Of a DNA stretch of 64,000 nucleotides, positions 1 to 9,045 are shown one piece after another. Position 1 is the first letter of the stretch. Each line of letters opens with the position of its first letter. Source of the DNA: Tepidibacter aestuarii (lineage in GTDB: Bacteria; Bacillota; Clostridia; Peptostreptococcales; Peptostreptococcaceae); assembly GCF_934924865.1 (NCBI RefSeq), contig NZ_OW235315.1:3410001-3474000 (forward strand), given 5' to 3'. Made by a program: the position numbers and the translations under genes. Below the pieces are notes generated by a model that had not been told where the DNA came from, did no database searches, and worked only from the letters and a program-made list of their open reading frames with translations.

Positions 1-719
1 CTTAACTTTTTGTATATTTCAATAAGACCTTCTTCTACTGTCTTAGTGTTGTCTTTTTCAAGTGTCGAGTATAATCTCTCGTCTTCACCTAAAAGTTCTA
101 TTATTTCCGCATCAGTTCCAAAACCTAAAGCTCTTAATAGTACAGTTACAGGTTGTTTTCTAGTTCTATCAACTCTAACAGATACTATGTCATTAGAATC
201 AGTCTCATATTCTAACCATGCTCCTCTGTTAGGTATAACAGTAGATGAAATCAGTCTCTTTCCTGATTTATCTCTCTCTTGGCTAAAATATACACCCGGA
301 GATCTAACAAGCTGACTTACTATTACTCTTTCTGCTCCATTTATTATAAATGTACCTTTTTCAGTCATTAATGGGAAATCTCCCATGAAAACTTCTTGTT
401 CCTTAACTTCTCCCGTTTCTTTGTTTATAAGTCTAACTTTGACTTTTAACGGCGCCGAGTAGGTAACGTCTCTTTCTTTACATTCTTCTACTTCGTATTT
501 AGGTTTTTCATCTAGGGAATAATCTACAAACTCTAAGATAAGATTACCTGTGTAATCTTCTATAGGCGAAATATCTTCAAAAACTTCTTTTAGTCCTTCC
601 TCTAAAAACCAATCATAGGAATCTAGTTGAATTTCTATAAGGTTGGGAAGCTTTGCAACTTCATTAATTTTAGAAAAGCTTATTCTCGTTCTTCTACCTA
701 TTGTGACAGGATGTGGCAT
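1..719 (-). CDS. rpoB: RNA polymerase beta subunit, N-terminal part (cut by window edge)
   Basis: Core subunit of RNA polymerase. Reading the minus strand from the ATG at 719 gives [20 protein letters not shown], followed by a stretch matching the conserved RpoB beginning ([19 protein letters not shown], then the GDFPLMT-type and [20 protein letters not shown] segments). Only about 239 of roughly 1,200 residues are inside the window; the 3' end runs off the left edge. The start is supported by a GAGAGGTG ribosome binding site just upstream. It follows rplL after a gap of about 310 bp that holds a terminator-like hairpin, the usual place for partial termination in the L10-L12-beta operon. Identification is secure from sequence and order. 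Confidence 0.96.
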   Translation of the reverse strand, partial: MPHPVTIGRRTRISFSKINEVAKLPNLIEIQLDSYDWFLEEGLKEVFEDISPIEDYTGNLILEFVDYSLDEKPKYEVEECKERDVTYSAPLKVKVRLINKETGEVKEQEVFMGDFPLMTEKGTFIINGAERVIVSQLVRSPGVYFSQERDKSGKRLISSTVIPNRGAWLEYETDSNDIVSVRVDRTRKQPVTVLLRALGFGTDAEIIELLGEDERLYSTLEKDNTKTVEEGLIEIYKKL

Positions 720-991
720 TCCATTTTCACCTCTCATAATAAAAATAAAACTTAAAAACAAATTTTTTTCCATTCCAATGCATTCAATAATGTTATCACA
801 TTTTTGTCAATAGGTCAATATAATTTTATTAAAAATATCAATTATATTGAATATATTTTTTATCTTATGATTAAAGTTTAAAATAAAATCTTTAATACTT
901 TTATCCGTTCCACCATTTCCTATTGTATCCATTTTGAATTTAATTATAAATGTTTTATAAGTCTATTTTTTAAATTTTTTTTAAAACGCAT

Positions 992-1020
992 AAAAAAAGG
1001 TGCCCAATAGGCACCCTTTT
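992..1020 (-). terminator. Terminator/attenuator between rplL and rpoB
   Basis: On the minus strand a GGTGCC/GGCACC stem with a 5-nt loop is followed by seven Ts. It lies 13 nt beyond the rplL stop and upstream of rpoB. In other bacteria a partial terminator at this point lowers polymerase subunit output relative to ribosomal proteins; that role here is inference. The remaining 270 bp up to rpoB is AT-rich with no ORF. Confidence 0.85.
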
Positions 1021-1032
1021 TCCTAAAGTAAA

Positions 1033-1395
1033 TTATTTTACTTCTACTTTAGCTCCCGCAGCTTCTAATTTTTCTTTGATTTGCTCAGCTTCTTCTTTTG
1101 AAGCTCCTTCTTTAACAGCTTTTGGAGCTCCGTCTACTACAGCCTTAGCTTCTTTTAATCCAAGTCCAGTTATTTCTCTAACTGCTTTGATAACTCCTAC
1201 TTTTGAAGATCCTGCTTCAACTAATACTACGTCGAACTCAGTCTTCTCTTCAGCAGCAGCTCCACCAGCAGCTCCAGCCATCATTACTGGCGCAGAAGCA
1301 GATACTCCGAACTTTTCTTCTGCAGCTTTAACTAATTCATTTAATTCTAAAACTTTCATATTTTCTATAGCTTCTAAAATTTGCTCTATAGTCAT
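1033..1395 (-). CDS. rplL: Ribosomal protein bL12 (L7/L12)
   Basis: Stalk protein of the large ribosomal subunit that recruits elongation factor GTPases. The 120-residue product has the standard layout: an N-terminal dimerisation helix region (about 1-35), an Ala/Gly-rich hinge (about 36-50) and the C-terminal factor-binding domain with the [20 protein letters not shown] signature. Length is normal for the family. An AGGTGC-type ribosome binding site precedes the ATG. It is the gene after rplJ, 38 bp away, and is followed by a strong terminator hairpin. Confidence 0.98.
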   Translation of the reverse strand: MTIEQILEAIENMKVLELNELVKAAEEKFGVSASAPVMMAGAAGGAAAEEKTEFDVVLVEAGSSKVGVIKAVREITGLGLKEAKAVVDGAPKAVKEGASKEEAEQIKEKLEAAGAKVEVK

Positions 1396-1433
1396 TTTTA
1401 AGCACCTCCGATATTTTATTAAACGTTAATTTA

Positions 1434-1937
1434 TTAAGCTTCTTGTCCTTCTTGCTTCTTGATTAAAGCATCTATTAAGTATGCAAAGTTTGATACTGGA
1501 GCTTTTAAGCTGCCAAGTAATTTCGCAATAAGAACTTCTCTTGAAGGAATCTTAGAGAATTCTTCAATTTGCTCTTTTCCATAGAATTCACCTTCAACTA
1601 TACCCATTTTAAGTTCTAGTTTTGGATGATCTTTCATGAAATCACTTATAACTCTAGCTGGAGCAACAGGATCTTCATATCCAAAAGCTATTGCATTTGG
1701 TCCAACTAATGTTTCATCATTTAAGTCATTGATTCCAACTTGCTTAGCTGCTCTTCTAACAAGAGTATTCTTGTAAACTTTGTATTCTACGTCAGCTTCT
1801 CTGAACTTCTTTCTAAGTTCTGTAACTTCTTCCACTGTTAATCCTCTATAATCAACAATTACAGTTGACGAAGACTTTTCTAATTTTTCAGCTATTTCTG
1901 AAACAACTTGTCCTTTTAATTCTACATTTTTAGACAT
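1434..1937 (-). CDS. rplJ: Ribosomal protein uL10
   Basis: Anchors bL12 dimers to the large subunit stalk base. The 167-residue product begins [20 protein letters not shown] and carries the conserved [20 protein letters not shown] and [12 protein letters not shown] segments; the C-terminal helix that binds bL12 is present. Length matches the family. It starts after an excellent AAGGAGGTGG ribosome binding site. Upstream lies an L10 leader, so translation or transcription of rplJ-rplL is probably repressed when the L10-L12 complex is in excess, as known in other Firmicutes. Confidence 0.98.
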   Translation of the reverse strand: MSKNVELKGQVVSEIAEKLEKSSSTVIVDYRGLTVEEVTELRKKFREADVEYKVYKNTLVRRAAKQVGINDLNDETLVGPNAIAFGYEDPVAPARVISDFMKDHPKLELKMGIVEGEFYGKEQIEEFSKIPSREVLIAKLLGSLKAPVSNFAYLIDALIKKQEGQEA

Positions 1938-1985
1938 TTAGGTCTCCACCTCCTTCGTCTATTATATATTTCACCGTATATTATA

Positions 1986-2103
1986 AAAGCCTTTGTATGT
2001 AGACATACAAAGGCTTTATTCTCTAAATTAATCAATTTATAGAAAACCTCGGTAGGAAAATTAAGCTGTAAAGCACCTACTGTCTACGGTAAAACATTTA
2101 TTT
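1986..2103 (-). ncRNA. Ribosomal protein L10 leader
   Basis: The minus strand between the promoter and rplJ holds the conserved L10-leader core: CCGTAGACAGTAGGTG, then AGCTTAATTTTCCTACCGAGG (pairing GTAGG with CCTAC), then a 15-bp hairpin with a 2-nt loop (1986-2017) ending in a short T-run. This matches the known leader that binds L10(L12)4 and controls rplJL. The hairpin at its end looks like the attenuator. Confidence 0.85.
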
Positions 2104-2117
2104 TTTTCAACTTTTTA

Positions 2118-2146
2118 ATTATAAAACATTTAACTATCTATGTCAA
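2118..2146 (-). promoter_or_regulatory. Consensus sigma-A promoter for the L10 leader/rplJL
   Basis: Minus strand TTGACA (2141-2146), 17-nt spacer, TATAAT (2118-2123). Both hexamers are perfect. It lies immediately beyond the rplA stop, so rplJ-rplL-rpoB can be transcribed separately from rplK-rplA. Confidence 0.92.
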
Positions 2147-2157
2147 GAGTTTTTTTA

Positions 2158-2856
2158 TTACTCTGCAACTCTAGCTGGATTTATTTTAACTCCAGGACCC
2201 ATAGTAGATGCTACTGTAACAGATCTTAAGTATTGTCCTTTAGCAGCAGATGGCTTAGCTTTTATAATAGCTTCCATTAAAGCTGCGAAGTTTTCTACTA
2301 ATTTTTCTTTTCCAAATGAAACTTTTCCAACTGTAACGTGAATTATATTAGTTTTATCTAATCTATATTCAACTTTACCAGCTTTTATTTCATCTATTGC
2401 CTTAGCAACATCAAATGTAACTGTTCCAGATTTAGGGTTTGGCATTAAACCTTTTGGTCCAAGTACTCTACCTAATCTTCCTACAACACCCATCATGTCA
2501 GGAGTTGCAACAACCACATCAAAATCAAACCAGTTTTCACCTTGAATTTTAGATACTAATTCTTCAGCTCCAACAAAATCTGCTCCTGCTGCTTCTGCTT
2601 CTTTAGCTTTTTCACCTTTAGCAAAAACTAAAACTTTTTTAGATTTACCAGTTCCGTGAGGAAGAACTACAGCACCTCTTACTTGTTGGTCTGCATGTCT
2701 TGAATCTACACCTAATTTAATGTGAGCTTCAACAGTCTCATCAAATTTAGCTTTAGCAGCTTCAACTGTTAATCCTAATGCTTCAGATGCATCATATAAT
2801 GTGTTTTTATCAACTAACTTACTAGCTTCTAAATAATTTTTTCCTCTTTTAGCCAT
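2158..2856 (-). CDS. rplA: Ribosomal protein uL1
   Basis: L1 stalk protein of the large subunit; also a translational repressor of its own mRNA in many bacteria. The 232-residue product starts [11 protein letters not shown] and contains the family hallmark [15 protein letters not shown] (about 134-148) and the C-terminal [13 protein letters not shown]. Length is typical. It lies 61 bp after rplK with a strong AAGGAGG ribosome binding site. Confidence 0.98.
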   Translation of the reverse strand: MAKRGKNYLEASKLVDKNTLYDASEALGLTVEAAKAKFDETVEAHIKLGVDSRHADQQVRGAVVLPHGTGKSKKVLVFAKGEKAKEAEAAGADFVGAEELVSKIQGENWFDFDVVVATPDMMGVVGRLGRVLGPKGLMPNPKSGTVTFDVAKAIDEIKAGKVEYRLDKTNIIHVTVGKVSFGKEKLVENFAALMEAIIKAKPSAAKGQYLRSVTVASTMGPGVKINPARVAE

Positions 2857-2917
2857 TTCAATTTACCTCCTTGTGGTTTATAGCGGTAATTTTACCTCCC
2901 ACTTTTTTAAACAAATA

Positions 2918-3343
2918 TTAGTCTTCTACAACAATACCCATACTTCTAGCAGTTCCAGCTATCATACTCATAGCAGCTTCAACTGTAGCAGCATTTAAAT
3001 CAGGCATTTTCATTTCAGCTATTTCTCTTACTTTATCTTTAGAGATAGTAGCAACCTTTGTCTTGTTAGGTTCTCCAGAAGCTGACTCTAAACCAACAGC
3101 TTTCTTAAGTAATACTGCAGCTGGTGGAGTTTTTGTGATAAACGTAAAAGATCTATCTTGATAAACTGTTATAACAACTGGAATTATTAATCCAGCCTTA
3201 TCTGCAGTTTTAGCATTAAATTCTTTACAGAATCCCATTATGTTAACACCATGTTGTCCTAATGCTGGTCCTACTGGTGGAGCTGGAGTAGCTTTTCCTG
3301 CAGGTATTTGTAATTTTATTTGTCCTATAACTTTTTTAGCCAT
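2918..3343 (-). CDS. rplK: Ribosomal protein uL11
   Basis: Binds the GTPase-associated region of 23S rRNA and is needed for stringent-response activation by RelA-type enzymes. The 141-residue product opens with the conserved [20 protein letters not shown] and [15 protein letters not shown] and has a full C-terminal rRNA-binding domain ending [12 protein letters not shown]. Length is normal. It follows nusG by 35 bp and forms the rplK-rplA pair. Confidence 0.98.
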   Translation of the reverse strand: MAKKVIGQIKLQIPAGKATPAPPVGPALGQHGVNIMGFCKEFNAKTADKAGLIIPVVITVYQDRSFTFITKTPPAAVLLKKAVGLESASGEPNKTKVATISKDKVREIAEMKMPDLNAATVEAAMSMIAGTARSMGIVVED

Positions 3344-3378
3344 TTAGTACACCTCCTTGATAGGTTTGTTTCTTTAGA

Positions 3379-3921
3379 TTATATTTTTTCTATTTGATCG
3401 AATTCCAGTTCAACTGGAGTTTCTCTACCAAACATTGATATTAATACTTTTACAACTTTTTTCTCTAGATTTATTTCTTCAATATTTCCCATGAATCCTT
3501 CAAACGGTCCATACTTAACCGTTATAGCTTCTCCAACTTCAAAATCTATCTCTAAAGTTGTTTTTTCAACACCCATAGTCTTAACTTCTTCTTCTGATAA
3601 AGGAACGGGTTTAGATCCAGGACCTACAAATCCAGTTACACCTTTAGTATTTCTAACTATATACCAAGATTCATCAGTAATGATCATTTTAACCAAAACA
3701 TATCCAGGGAATATCTTTCTTTGTCTAGATTTAGTCTTACCATTTTTAGTTTCTACTATTTCCTCAGTAGGTACAGCTAGATCTAAGATGAAATCTTCCA
3801 TCCCTCTAGTCTTAACAGCTTTTTCAATAGTAGCTTTTACTTTATTCTCGTGACCTGAGTAGGTATGAACAACATACCATCTGGCTTGTTCTAGTTCTGA
3901 CATATTATCTTTAACTGCCAT
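3379..3921 (-). CDS. nusG: Transcription elongation/antitermination factor NusG
   Basis: Binds RNA polymerase and affects pausing and termination. The 180-residue product has the N-terminal NGN domain (WYVVHTYSGHENKVK from about 15; KIFPGYVLVKM; NTKGVTGFVG) and a C-terminal KOW domain (GEAITVKYGPFEGFMGNIEEIN). The start is uncertain: ATG 3921 is directly preceded by an in-frame TAG, yet the only good ribosome binding site (AAGGAGG, 3947-3953) is about 25 nt upstream. The alternative start at Met7 (3903) has no ribosome binding site. It lies between secE and rplK, as in most Firmicutes. Confidence 0.96.
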   Translation of the reverse strand: MAVKDNMSELEQARWYVVHTYSGHENKVKATIEKAVKTRGMEDFILDLAVPTEEIVETKNGKTKSRQRKIFPGYVLVKMIITDESWYIVRNTKGVTGFVGPGSKPVPLSEEEVKTMGVEKTTLEIDFEVGEAITVKYGPFEGFMGNIEEINLEKKVVKVLISMFGRETPVELEFDQIEKI

Positions 3922-3960
3922 CTACCTAAATATTAGATGACACTGACCTCCTTTGCGGAA

Positions 3961-4185
3961 TTATCTATTTAGCATAAGCTTTAACAAGAATCCTATACCA
4001 GAATCAACCGCCCATACTAATACTGTCATAAAAAGACATGTCATTAGAACTACTCCAGTATATTTAGTTAGCTCTTTTTTGTTTGGCCAATGAACTTTTT
4101 TAAGTTCCCCTTTAGTTTCTTTCAAGAATCTACCTATGCTTTTAGTATTTTCTTTATTCGAATTTATATTAGTTTGGGCCGACAT
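3961..4185 (-). CDS. secE: Preprotein translocase subunit SecE
   Basis: Small membrane subunit of the SecYEG channel. The product is about 74 residues with the conserved cytoplasmic segment RFLKETKGELKKVHWPNKKEL followed by a single membrane helix (about residues 45-70, GVVLMTCLFMTVLVWAVDSGIGFLL). ATG 4185 is taken as the start; a GTG six bases further upstream (4191) is equally compatible with the AAGGATG ribosome binding site. It lies between rpmG and nusG, the standard position. Confidence 0.95.
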   Translation of the reverse strand: MSAQTNINSNKENTKSIGRFLKETKGELKKVHWPNKKELTKYTGVVLMTCLFMTVLVWAVDSGIGFLLKLMLNR

Positions 4186-4209
4186 TCCCACGTCACATCC
4201 TTTTATAAA

Positions 4210-4359
4210 CTATTTTGTTTCTTTGTGAGTAGTATGTGTTTTGCAGAATCTACAATATTTTTTTAATTCTATTCTGTCTGGGTTGTTTTTCTTGTTCTTA
4301 GTTGTATTGTAATTTCTTTGTTTACATTCAGTACATGCTAAAGTTACCTTAACTCTCAT
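4210..4359 (-). CDS. rpmG: Ribosomal protein bL33
   Basis: A 49-residue zinc-type L33 beginning [17 protein letters not shown]. Four cysteines in two pairs (C9-x2-C12 and C36-x2-C39, as CTEC and CRFC) should bind zinc, so this is the zinc-dependent form. An AGGAGGTGTGCCA ribosome binding site precedes the ATG. It sits upstream of secE-nusG as in Clostridia. Confidence 0.96.
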   Translation of the reverse strand: MRVKVTLACTECKQRNYNTTKNKKNNPDRIELKKYCRFCKTHTTHKETK

Positions 4360-4450
4360 TTGGCACACCTCCTAATTTGTCATGTCCATATCTTAAAACA
4401 ATCTATATTTTTACACATAGATTGCTAGTATTATAAGTATCACCTTATAA

Positions 4451-4479
4451 AAGTTATCATATTTTTATACTCATGTCAA
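4451..4479 (-). promoter_or_regulatory. Likely sigma-A promoter for rpmG-secE-nusG-rplK-rplA
   Basis: Minus strand TTGACA (4474-4479), 17-nt spacer ending in TGA, then TAACTT (4451-4456), i.e. a perfect -35 with a weak but TG-extended -10. It lies 90 bp upstream of rpmG and downstream of the tuf terminator. Confidence 0.55.
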
Positions 4480-4524
4480 TTATTTTTGAAAAATATACTA
4501 TTATATTTTTTTCCAATTCATTTA

Positions 4525-4556
4525 GAAAAAAAAGAGAAGGAAGATGCTCCTTCTCT
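4525..4556 (-). terminator. tuf terminator
   Basis: Minus strand AGAGAAGGA stem, 6-nt loop, TCCTTCTCT, then a run of eight Ts, located 10 nt beyond the tuf stop. Confidence 0.92.
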
Positions 4557-4566
4557 ATATTTTTAA

Positions 4567-5760
4567 CTATTCTATTATAGAAGCAACTACTCCTGCTCCT
4601 ACTGTTCTTCCACCCTCACGGATAGCGAATCTTAATCCCTCTTCCATTGCTATTGGAGCGATTAATTCAACTTCCATTGTGATGTTATCTCCAGGCATTA
4701 CCATTTCTACTCCTTCTGGTAACTTTATTGATCCTGTAACATCTGTTGTTCTAAAGTAGAATTGAGGTCTATATCCATCGAAGAATGGAGTATGTCTTCC
4801 TCCCTCTTCTTTCTTTAATACGTATACCTCTGCCATTACTTTTGTATGAGGCTTTATTGATCCTGGCTTAGCTAATACTTGTCCTCTTTGGATTTCATCT
4901 CTTTGAACACCTCTTAATAATGCTCCGATGTTATCTCCAGCTTGTGCTTGATCTAGAAGCTTTCTGAACATTTCTACTCCTGTACAAACGATCTTTCTTG
5001 CTTCTTCTGCAAGTCCTACTATTTCTATTTCATCTTGAACCTTTAAGATTCCTCTTTCAACTCTACCAGTTGCAACTGTTCCTCTTCCTGTGATTGAGAA
5101 TACGTCCTCTACAGGCATTAAGAAAGTCTTATCTATATCTCTTTCTGGCTCAGGGATATATGCATCTATTTCTTCGAATAATTGTACTATTCTATCTCCC
5201 CACTCACTTGATGGATCTTCTAATGCTTTAAGAGCTGATCCTTGTACTATTGGAGTGTCATCTCCTGGGAATTCGTACTCATTTAATAAGTCTCTTACTT
5301 CCATTTCAACAAGTTCTAATAACTCTTCGTCATCTACCATATCACATTTGTTTAAGAATACTACTATGTATGGTACACCAACTTGTCTTGATAATAATAT
5401 ATGCTCTCTTGTTTGAGGCATTGGACCATCTGCTGCAGAACAAACTAATATTGCTCCGTCCATTTGAGCTGCTCCTGTGATCATGTTCTTAACGTAGTCA
5501 GCATGTCCTGGGCAGTCAACGTGTGCGTAGTGTCTGTTTGGAGTCTCATATTCAACGTGTGCTGTTGAAATTGTGATTCCTCTTTCTCTTTCTTCTGGAG
5601 CTTTATCTATGTTTGCAAAGTCTACTGCTTCTCCTAATTCGTATCTTGCATATAATGTTTTTGTTATAGCTGCTGTTAATGTTGTTTTACCGTGGTCAAC
5701 GTGTCCTATTGTTCCGATGTTAACATGTGGCTTATTTCTTTCAAATTTAGCTTTTGCCAT
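4567..5760 (-). CDS. tuf: Elongation factor Tu
   Basis: GTPase that delivers aminoacyl-tRNA to the ribosome. The 397-residue product has all G motifs: GHVDHGKT (G1), the RGITI switch [10 protein letters not shown] (G3), NKCD (G4) and GSALKAL (G5), followed by the two beta-barrel domains. Length is standard. A strong AAAGGAGGAA ribosome binding site precedes the ATG. tRNA-Thr lies 62 bp upstream in the same direction and is probably cotranscribed, as in other Clostridia. It is the only tuf in the window. Confidence 0.99.
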   Translation of the reverse strand: MAKAKFERNKPHVNIGTIGHVDHGKTTLTAAITKTLYARYELGEAVDFANIDKAPEERERGITISTAHVEYETPNRHYAHVDCPGHADYVKNMITGAAQMDGAILVCSAADGPMPQTREHILLSRQVGVPYIVVFLNKCDMVDDEELLELVEMEVRDLLNEYEFPGDDTPIVQGSALKALEDPSSEWGDRIVQLFEEIDAYIPEPERDIDKTFLMPVEDVFSITGRGTVATGRVERGILKVQDEIEIVGLAEEARKIVCTGVEMFRKLLDQAQAGDNIGALLRGVQRDEIQRGQVLAKPGSIKPHTKVMAEVYVLKKEEGGRHTPFFDGYRPQFYFRTTDVTGSIKLPEGVEMVMPGDNITMEVELIAPIAMEEGLRFAIREGGRTVGAGVVASIIE

Positions 5761-5822
5761 TTTTTATTCCTCCTTTAGGTTTATAAAGTAAATTTGTCAT
5801 TTCATACTTAAAACAAAATTTT

Positions 5823-5898
5823 TGGAGCCCACGAGCGGACTTGAACCGCCGACCTCCGCCTTACCAAGGCGACGCTCTACCGACTGAGCCACATGGGC
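5823..5898 (-). tRNA. tRNA-Thr (GGT)
   Basis: 76 nt, CCA encoded. The minus strand begins GCCCATG and folds as a cloverleaf; the anticodon stem CGCCT is closed around TTGGTAA, giving anticodon GGT (threonine). It lies directly upstream of tuf with its own promoter. Confidence 0.97.
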
Positions 5899-5918
5899 AC
5901 TCTAGACTTTCGTTAAAT

Positions 5919-5947
5919 ATTTTACTACTCATAAAAAGCAAAGTCAA
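5919..5947 (-). promoter_or_regulatory. Sigma-A promoter for tRNA-Thr and tuf
   Basis: Minus strand TTGACT (5942-5947), 17-nt spacer, TAAAAT (5919-5924), about 20 nt before the tRNA 5' end. One mismatch per hexamer. No other promoter of this quality lies between the tRNA and tuf. Confidence 0.85.
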
Positions 5948-5953
5948 TACGTT

Positions 5954-6619
5954 TTAATCATTTCTAGATTCTAAATATTTTTCAAGTTTTCTCTTAACTC
6001 TTTGAAGTGCATTGTCTATTGATTTTACGTGTCTTTGTAGTTTATCAGCTATTTCTTGATATGATTTACCACTTAAGTATAATTCTAAAACTTCAAGCTC
6101 TAATCCACTCAATATTTGACTTATTTTAGTTTCTATATTATTAAGCTCTTCTCTACTTATTATTAATTGTTCTGGGTCCGTTATTACACTTGTTGTAATT
6201 ATATCCAAAAGAGTTCTATCTGATTCTTCATCATATATAGGCTTATTTAAAGATATATATGAATTAAGAGGTATATGCTTTTGTCTTGTTGCTGTTTTTA
6301 TAGCTGTTATTATTTGCCTAGTTATACATAGCTCTGCAAAAGCTTTAAATGATGATGTTTTATCTTCATCAAAATCTCTTATAGCTTTATATAAACCTAT
6401 CATTCCCTCTTGTATTATATCTTCTTTATCTGCCCCTATTAAAAAATATGATCTAGCTTTAGATCGTACAAAATTTTTATATTTTTTTATTAAATACTCT
6501 AAAGCTAACGTATCCCCATTACTAGCTTTAATTACAATTTTTCTTTGATCTATCTCTTGTTGATAGTAATCATGTTTTTCTTTTTGATAGTGATCATTTT
6601 TTTCTTTTGCAACCAACAT
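5954..6619 (-). CDS. sigH: RNA polymerase sigma factor SigH (Spo0H family)
   Basis: Transition-state sigma factor that drives early sporulation genes. The 221-residue product has sigma-70 region 2 (LEYLIKKYKNFVRSKARSYFLIGADKEDIIQEGMIGLYKAIRDFD, about 39-84) and region 4 with an HTH (LSGLELEVLELYLSGKSYQEIADKLQRHVKSIDNALQRVKRKL). The N-terminus is a little longer and more charged than in Bacillus. GGAGGGGAG ribosome binding site before ATG. Its position between yacP and tRNA-Thr/tuf matches Clostridia. It has its own strong promoter at 6692-6720. Confidence 0.95.
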   Translation of the reverse strand: MLVAKEKNDHYQKEKHDYYQQEIDQRKIVIKASNGDTLALEYLIKKYKNFVRSKARSYFLIGADKEDIIQEGMIGLYKAIRDFDEDKTSSFKAFAELCITRQIITAIKTATRQKHIPLNSYISLNKPIYDEESDRTLLDIITTSVITDPEQLIISREELNNIETKISQILSGLELEVLELYLSGKSYQEIADKLQRHVKSIDNALQRVKRKLEKYLESRND

Positions 6620-6691
6620 TTATACTCCCCTCCAATAGGAAACCACAGTTTTATCAGGATAAATAATTTTTCGAATATTCTTTCTTCAATT

Positions 6692-6720
6692 ATTATAGAT
6701 AAGATTCTGACCGGAGTCAA
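6692..6720 (-). promoter_or_regulatory. Sigma-A promoter for sigH
   Basis: Minus strand TTGACT (6715-6720), 17-nt spacer, TATAAT (6692-6697), just beyond the yacP stop, leaving a leader of about 65 nt before sigH. Confidence 0.88.
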
Positions 6721-6726
6721 GCTATT

Positions 6727-7236
6727 TCAACGGTTTCTCCTTATTTTCTCAAGTTTCGACAACGTTTCTTCATCGATGAGAGAGTCTAATGTATTTTTTT
6801 TTGTTTTTTTCTGAAGTGTTTTCTTTGATATTTTTGATTTAGCAAAATCAACTTCTAATTTTAATTCCCTTGCTGAAATCCTTGTTGCTCCTTTGCCTAA
6901 TATTATCTGTTGTTCTGCCCAATCATTAGTTGCAACTTTAATAATATCCCGCTTATTCATTTGAGTTATAAGCTTTTCTATATAGCTATCGGCTGTTTGG
7001 TGCTCTTTTGTGTAAACAATTTCTAAGTTTTCATATTCTTTAAATACACTTCTTGAACCTTTTACCAAGTATGCGTCAAATACTATTATAACCTTTATTC
7101 CATTGTAAGATGCATGCTCAACCATAATTTCTGCTAGCTTTTGTCTTGCTATTTCTAGGCTTTCATTAGCTAATTCTTTTAATTCTTTCCAAGCATTGAT
7201 TATATTATATCCATCTAAAATAAGGTATTCTTTCAC
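6727..7236 (-). CDS. yacP: NYN-domain RNase, YacP/Rae1 family
   Basis: The 169-residue product starts (GTG) with MKEYLILDGYNIINAWKEL, the characteristic DGYN acidic motif of the PIN-like NYN fold, followed by VIIVFDAYLVKG and DSYIEKLI ... VATNDWAEQ, which carry further acidic metal ligands. The Bacillus relative Rae1 is a ribosome-associated endoribonuclease; applying that role here is inference. It starts 1 nt after the rlmB stop, so the two are translationally coupled; this rlmB-yacP-sigH order is conserved in Firmicutes. Confidence 0.9.
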   Translation of the reverse strand: MKEYLILDGYNIINAWKELKELANESLEIARQKLAEIMVEHASYNGIKVIIVFDAYLVKGSRSVFKEYENLEIVYTKEHQTADSYIEKLITQMNKRDIIKVATNDWAEQQIILGKGATRISARELKLEVDFAKSKISKKTLQKKTKKNTLDSLIDEETLSKLEKIRRNR

Positions 7237-7237
7237 T

Positions 7238-7978
7238 TTATCCCTCTTTGATTTCTATTCTTTGCTTAAATGCCTCATACAGCATTATAGATGCTGCTAC
7301 AGATGCATTTAATGATGTTACATTTCCTACCATAGGTATTTTCACTGTAAAATCGCAGTTTTCTTTTACAAGTCTTGATATGCCAGATCCCTCACTACCT
7401 ACAACGATACCTAAAGGTCCTGTTAAGTTTTGCTTATAATAATTTTGACCATTCATATCCGCTGCTGCTATCCAAAGACCATGCTCTTTTAATTTTTTTA
7501 TAGAACTAACTAAATTAGTTACTTTGCATAAAGGAACATATTCTACAGCACCAGCAGAAGCTTTTGCAACAATAGGTGTTATAGATGCAGATCTTCTCTT
7601 TGGAACTATAACTCCGTGAGCTCCAACTGCATCAGCAGTTCTCATTATAGACCCTAGGTTGTGTGGATCAGTTATTTCATCTAATATTACGATAAATGGA
7701 TCTTCATTCTTTTGTTTTGCTATATTAAGTATTTCTTCTAATTCATAATATTTATAGTCATTACCCATGGCAACAACCCCTTGATGAGAGTGAGACTCAC
7801 TTATCTCATCTATCTTCTTTCTATCAACATACTGAACTATTATCCCTTTATCCTTAGCCATTCCAATAATTTTCTTTATAGACCCTTCAGTTGTTCCTTT
7901 TGCTATCATTACTTTATCTATATTTCTATCACTTTTTAAAGCTTCTATTACAGGATTTCTTCCTTCTATTTTTACCAC
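7238..7978 (-). CDS. rlmB: 23S rRNA (guanosine-2'-O-)-methyltransferase, TrmH/SpoU family
   Basis: The 246-residue product has an N-terminal L30e-like substrate-binding domain (VKIEGRNPVIEALKS) and the C-terminal SPOUT knot with its three signatures: LDEITDPHNLGSIMRTADAVGAHGV (motif 1), GIVVGSEGSGISRLV (motif 2) and IPMVGNVTSLNASVAASIMLYE (motif 3). Such enzymes 2'-O-methylate a guanosine in rRNA using SAM. The start is GTG after an AAGAGGTG ribosome binding site. It is coupled to yacP downstream and lies 11 bp from thyX. Confidence 0.93.
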   Translation of the reverse strand: MVKIEGRNPVIEALKSDRNIDKVMIAKGTTEGSIKKIIGMAKDKGIIVQYVDRKKIDEISESHSHQGVVAMGNDYKYYELEEILNIAKQKNEDPFIVILDEITDPHNLGSIMRTADAVGAHGVIVPKRRSASITPIVAKASAGAVEYVPLCKVTNLVSSIKKLKEHGLWIAAADMNGQNYYKQNLTGPLGIVVGSEGSGISRLVKENCDFTVKIPMVGNVTSLNASVAASIMLYEAFKQRIEIKEG

Positions 7979-7989
7979 AAAATCACCTC

Positions 7990-8748
7990 TTATAACTGCT
8001 TAAATTTTTCTCTTATCTCACTCATTTTGCCACAGCTCATATTTCCTTCTGGACATGCTCCAGCTATACAATTAGGCCCTATATTTTTAAATATAATAGG
8101 AGCTGCTTTTCTAGCTTCCTTAAGCATCAATGTAGCCATTTCTCTTATTTCCCATTGAGCTCTTTCACAACATCTATGTTTAAAGAAGTTGAATAAACTT
8201 CTAGCATTCATAGTAAACACCATTTTTGTCTCACATGCATTAGGGAATACATATCTTGCATCCTCTATAGATTTCTTTTGAGCTAATAATTTAGCTTCTT
8301 TTTCAGTTTTTCCATCTTCAATAAAATTATTAAAATGTTTATCAAATAATATATCGACAAGTTCATCATATGCCTTCTGATCTTTTTCCATGGACTCTAT
8401 AAATAGTTCTTTAGCCTCAGGTATACTTTCAATTTCTGGCGGTATTATATACTCAAAATTACCAAGCGTTACATACCTTTGACTTTGTTGAGAAAAAGAA
8501 GCTATACGATGTCTTACAATTTGGTGCGAACAACTTCTAGATATTCCTTCAACAGCAAAAGTAAAATTAACATGCTCAATAGGAGATTCATGTCCTATAT
8601 TTATAAGCATATTTAAAAACTTGTCCACCTTTTCATCAGTTAAATCGTTTTCTATTTCATTAACTCCTACAGGCGAATAACAAAGCTTAGCTGCCATAGA
8701 TACTACTTTTTCTGGATTTGGTGTATACTCTATTAATTTTACTTTCAC
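7990..8748 (-). CDS. thyX: FAD-dependent thymidylate synthase ThyX
   Basis: Makes dTMP from dUMP using methylene-tetrahydrofolate, FAD and NADPH. The 252-residue product has the signature RHRxxSxxxxSQR (R79[12 protein letters not shown]91) and a flanking [12 protein letters not shown] segment. Length is typical. GTG start after GGGGG ribosome binding site. It begins a thyX-rlmB-yacP group. A structured region lies upstream. Confidence 0.96.
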   Translation of the reverse strand: MKVKLIEYTPNPEKVVSMAAKLCYSPVGVNEIENDLTDEKVDKFLNMLINIGHESPIEHVNFTFAVEGISRSCSHQIVRHRIASFSQQSQRYVTLGNFEYIIPPEIESIPEAKELFIESMEKDQKAYDELVDILFDKHFNNFIEDGKTEKEAKLLAQKKSIEDARYVFPNACETKMVFTMNARSLFNFFKHRCCERAQWEIREMATLMLKEARKAAPIIFKNIGPNCIAGACPEGNMSCGKMSEIREKFKQL

Positions 8749-8889
8749 AAAAAATCCCCCTTTGAATTTTTAATATTATCTTAAATATTATATCATTATA
8801 CGGTTTGACATTGGATATTAAAATTTAATAATTTTAATTCATACAAATATACATATCTATTTTTTCTAAAGTACAATATATAATTAAAC

Positions 8890-9015
8890 CAAAATACAGG
8901 GTATCAAAATAACGCTCATGTATTCTCATTATTTTCATATATAGTCTTGATAACCTATATAAAATCAAAGAAGTAGCTACCTGTATTTTACTTATACGTA
9001 ATCTAGGTAGCTACT
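8890..9015 (-). promoter_or_regulatory. Structured intergenic region with mutually exclusive helices upstream of thyX
   Basis: The 297-bp gap between mrnC and thyX holds no ORF. Helix A pairs 8972-8982 with 9005-9015 (11 bp, AGTAGCTACCT). Helix B pairs 8891-8900 with 8980-8989 (10 bp, AAAATACAGG), enclosing a third helix (8902-8907 with 8947-8952). A and B overlap at 8980-8982 and cannot form fully together. It could be the cysS-mrnC terminator, or a leader switch for thyX; neither is proven. Confidence 0.45.
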
Positions 9016-9045
9016 CAAATTTAATATTCATCTTAGGTTTTTTAT

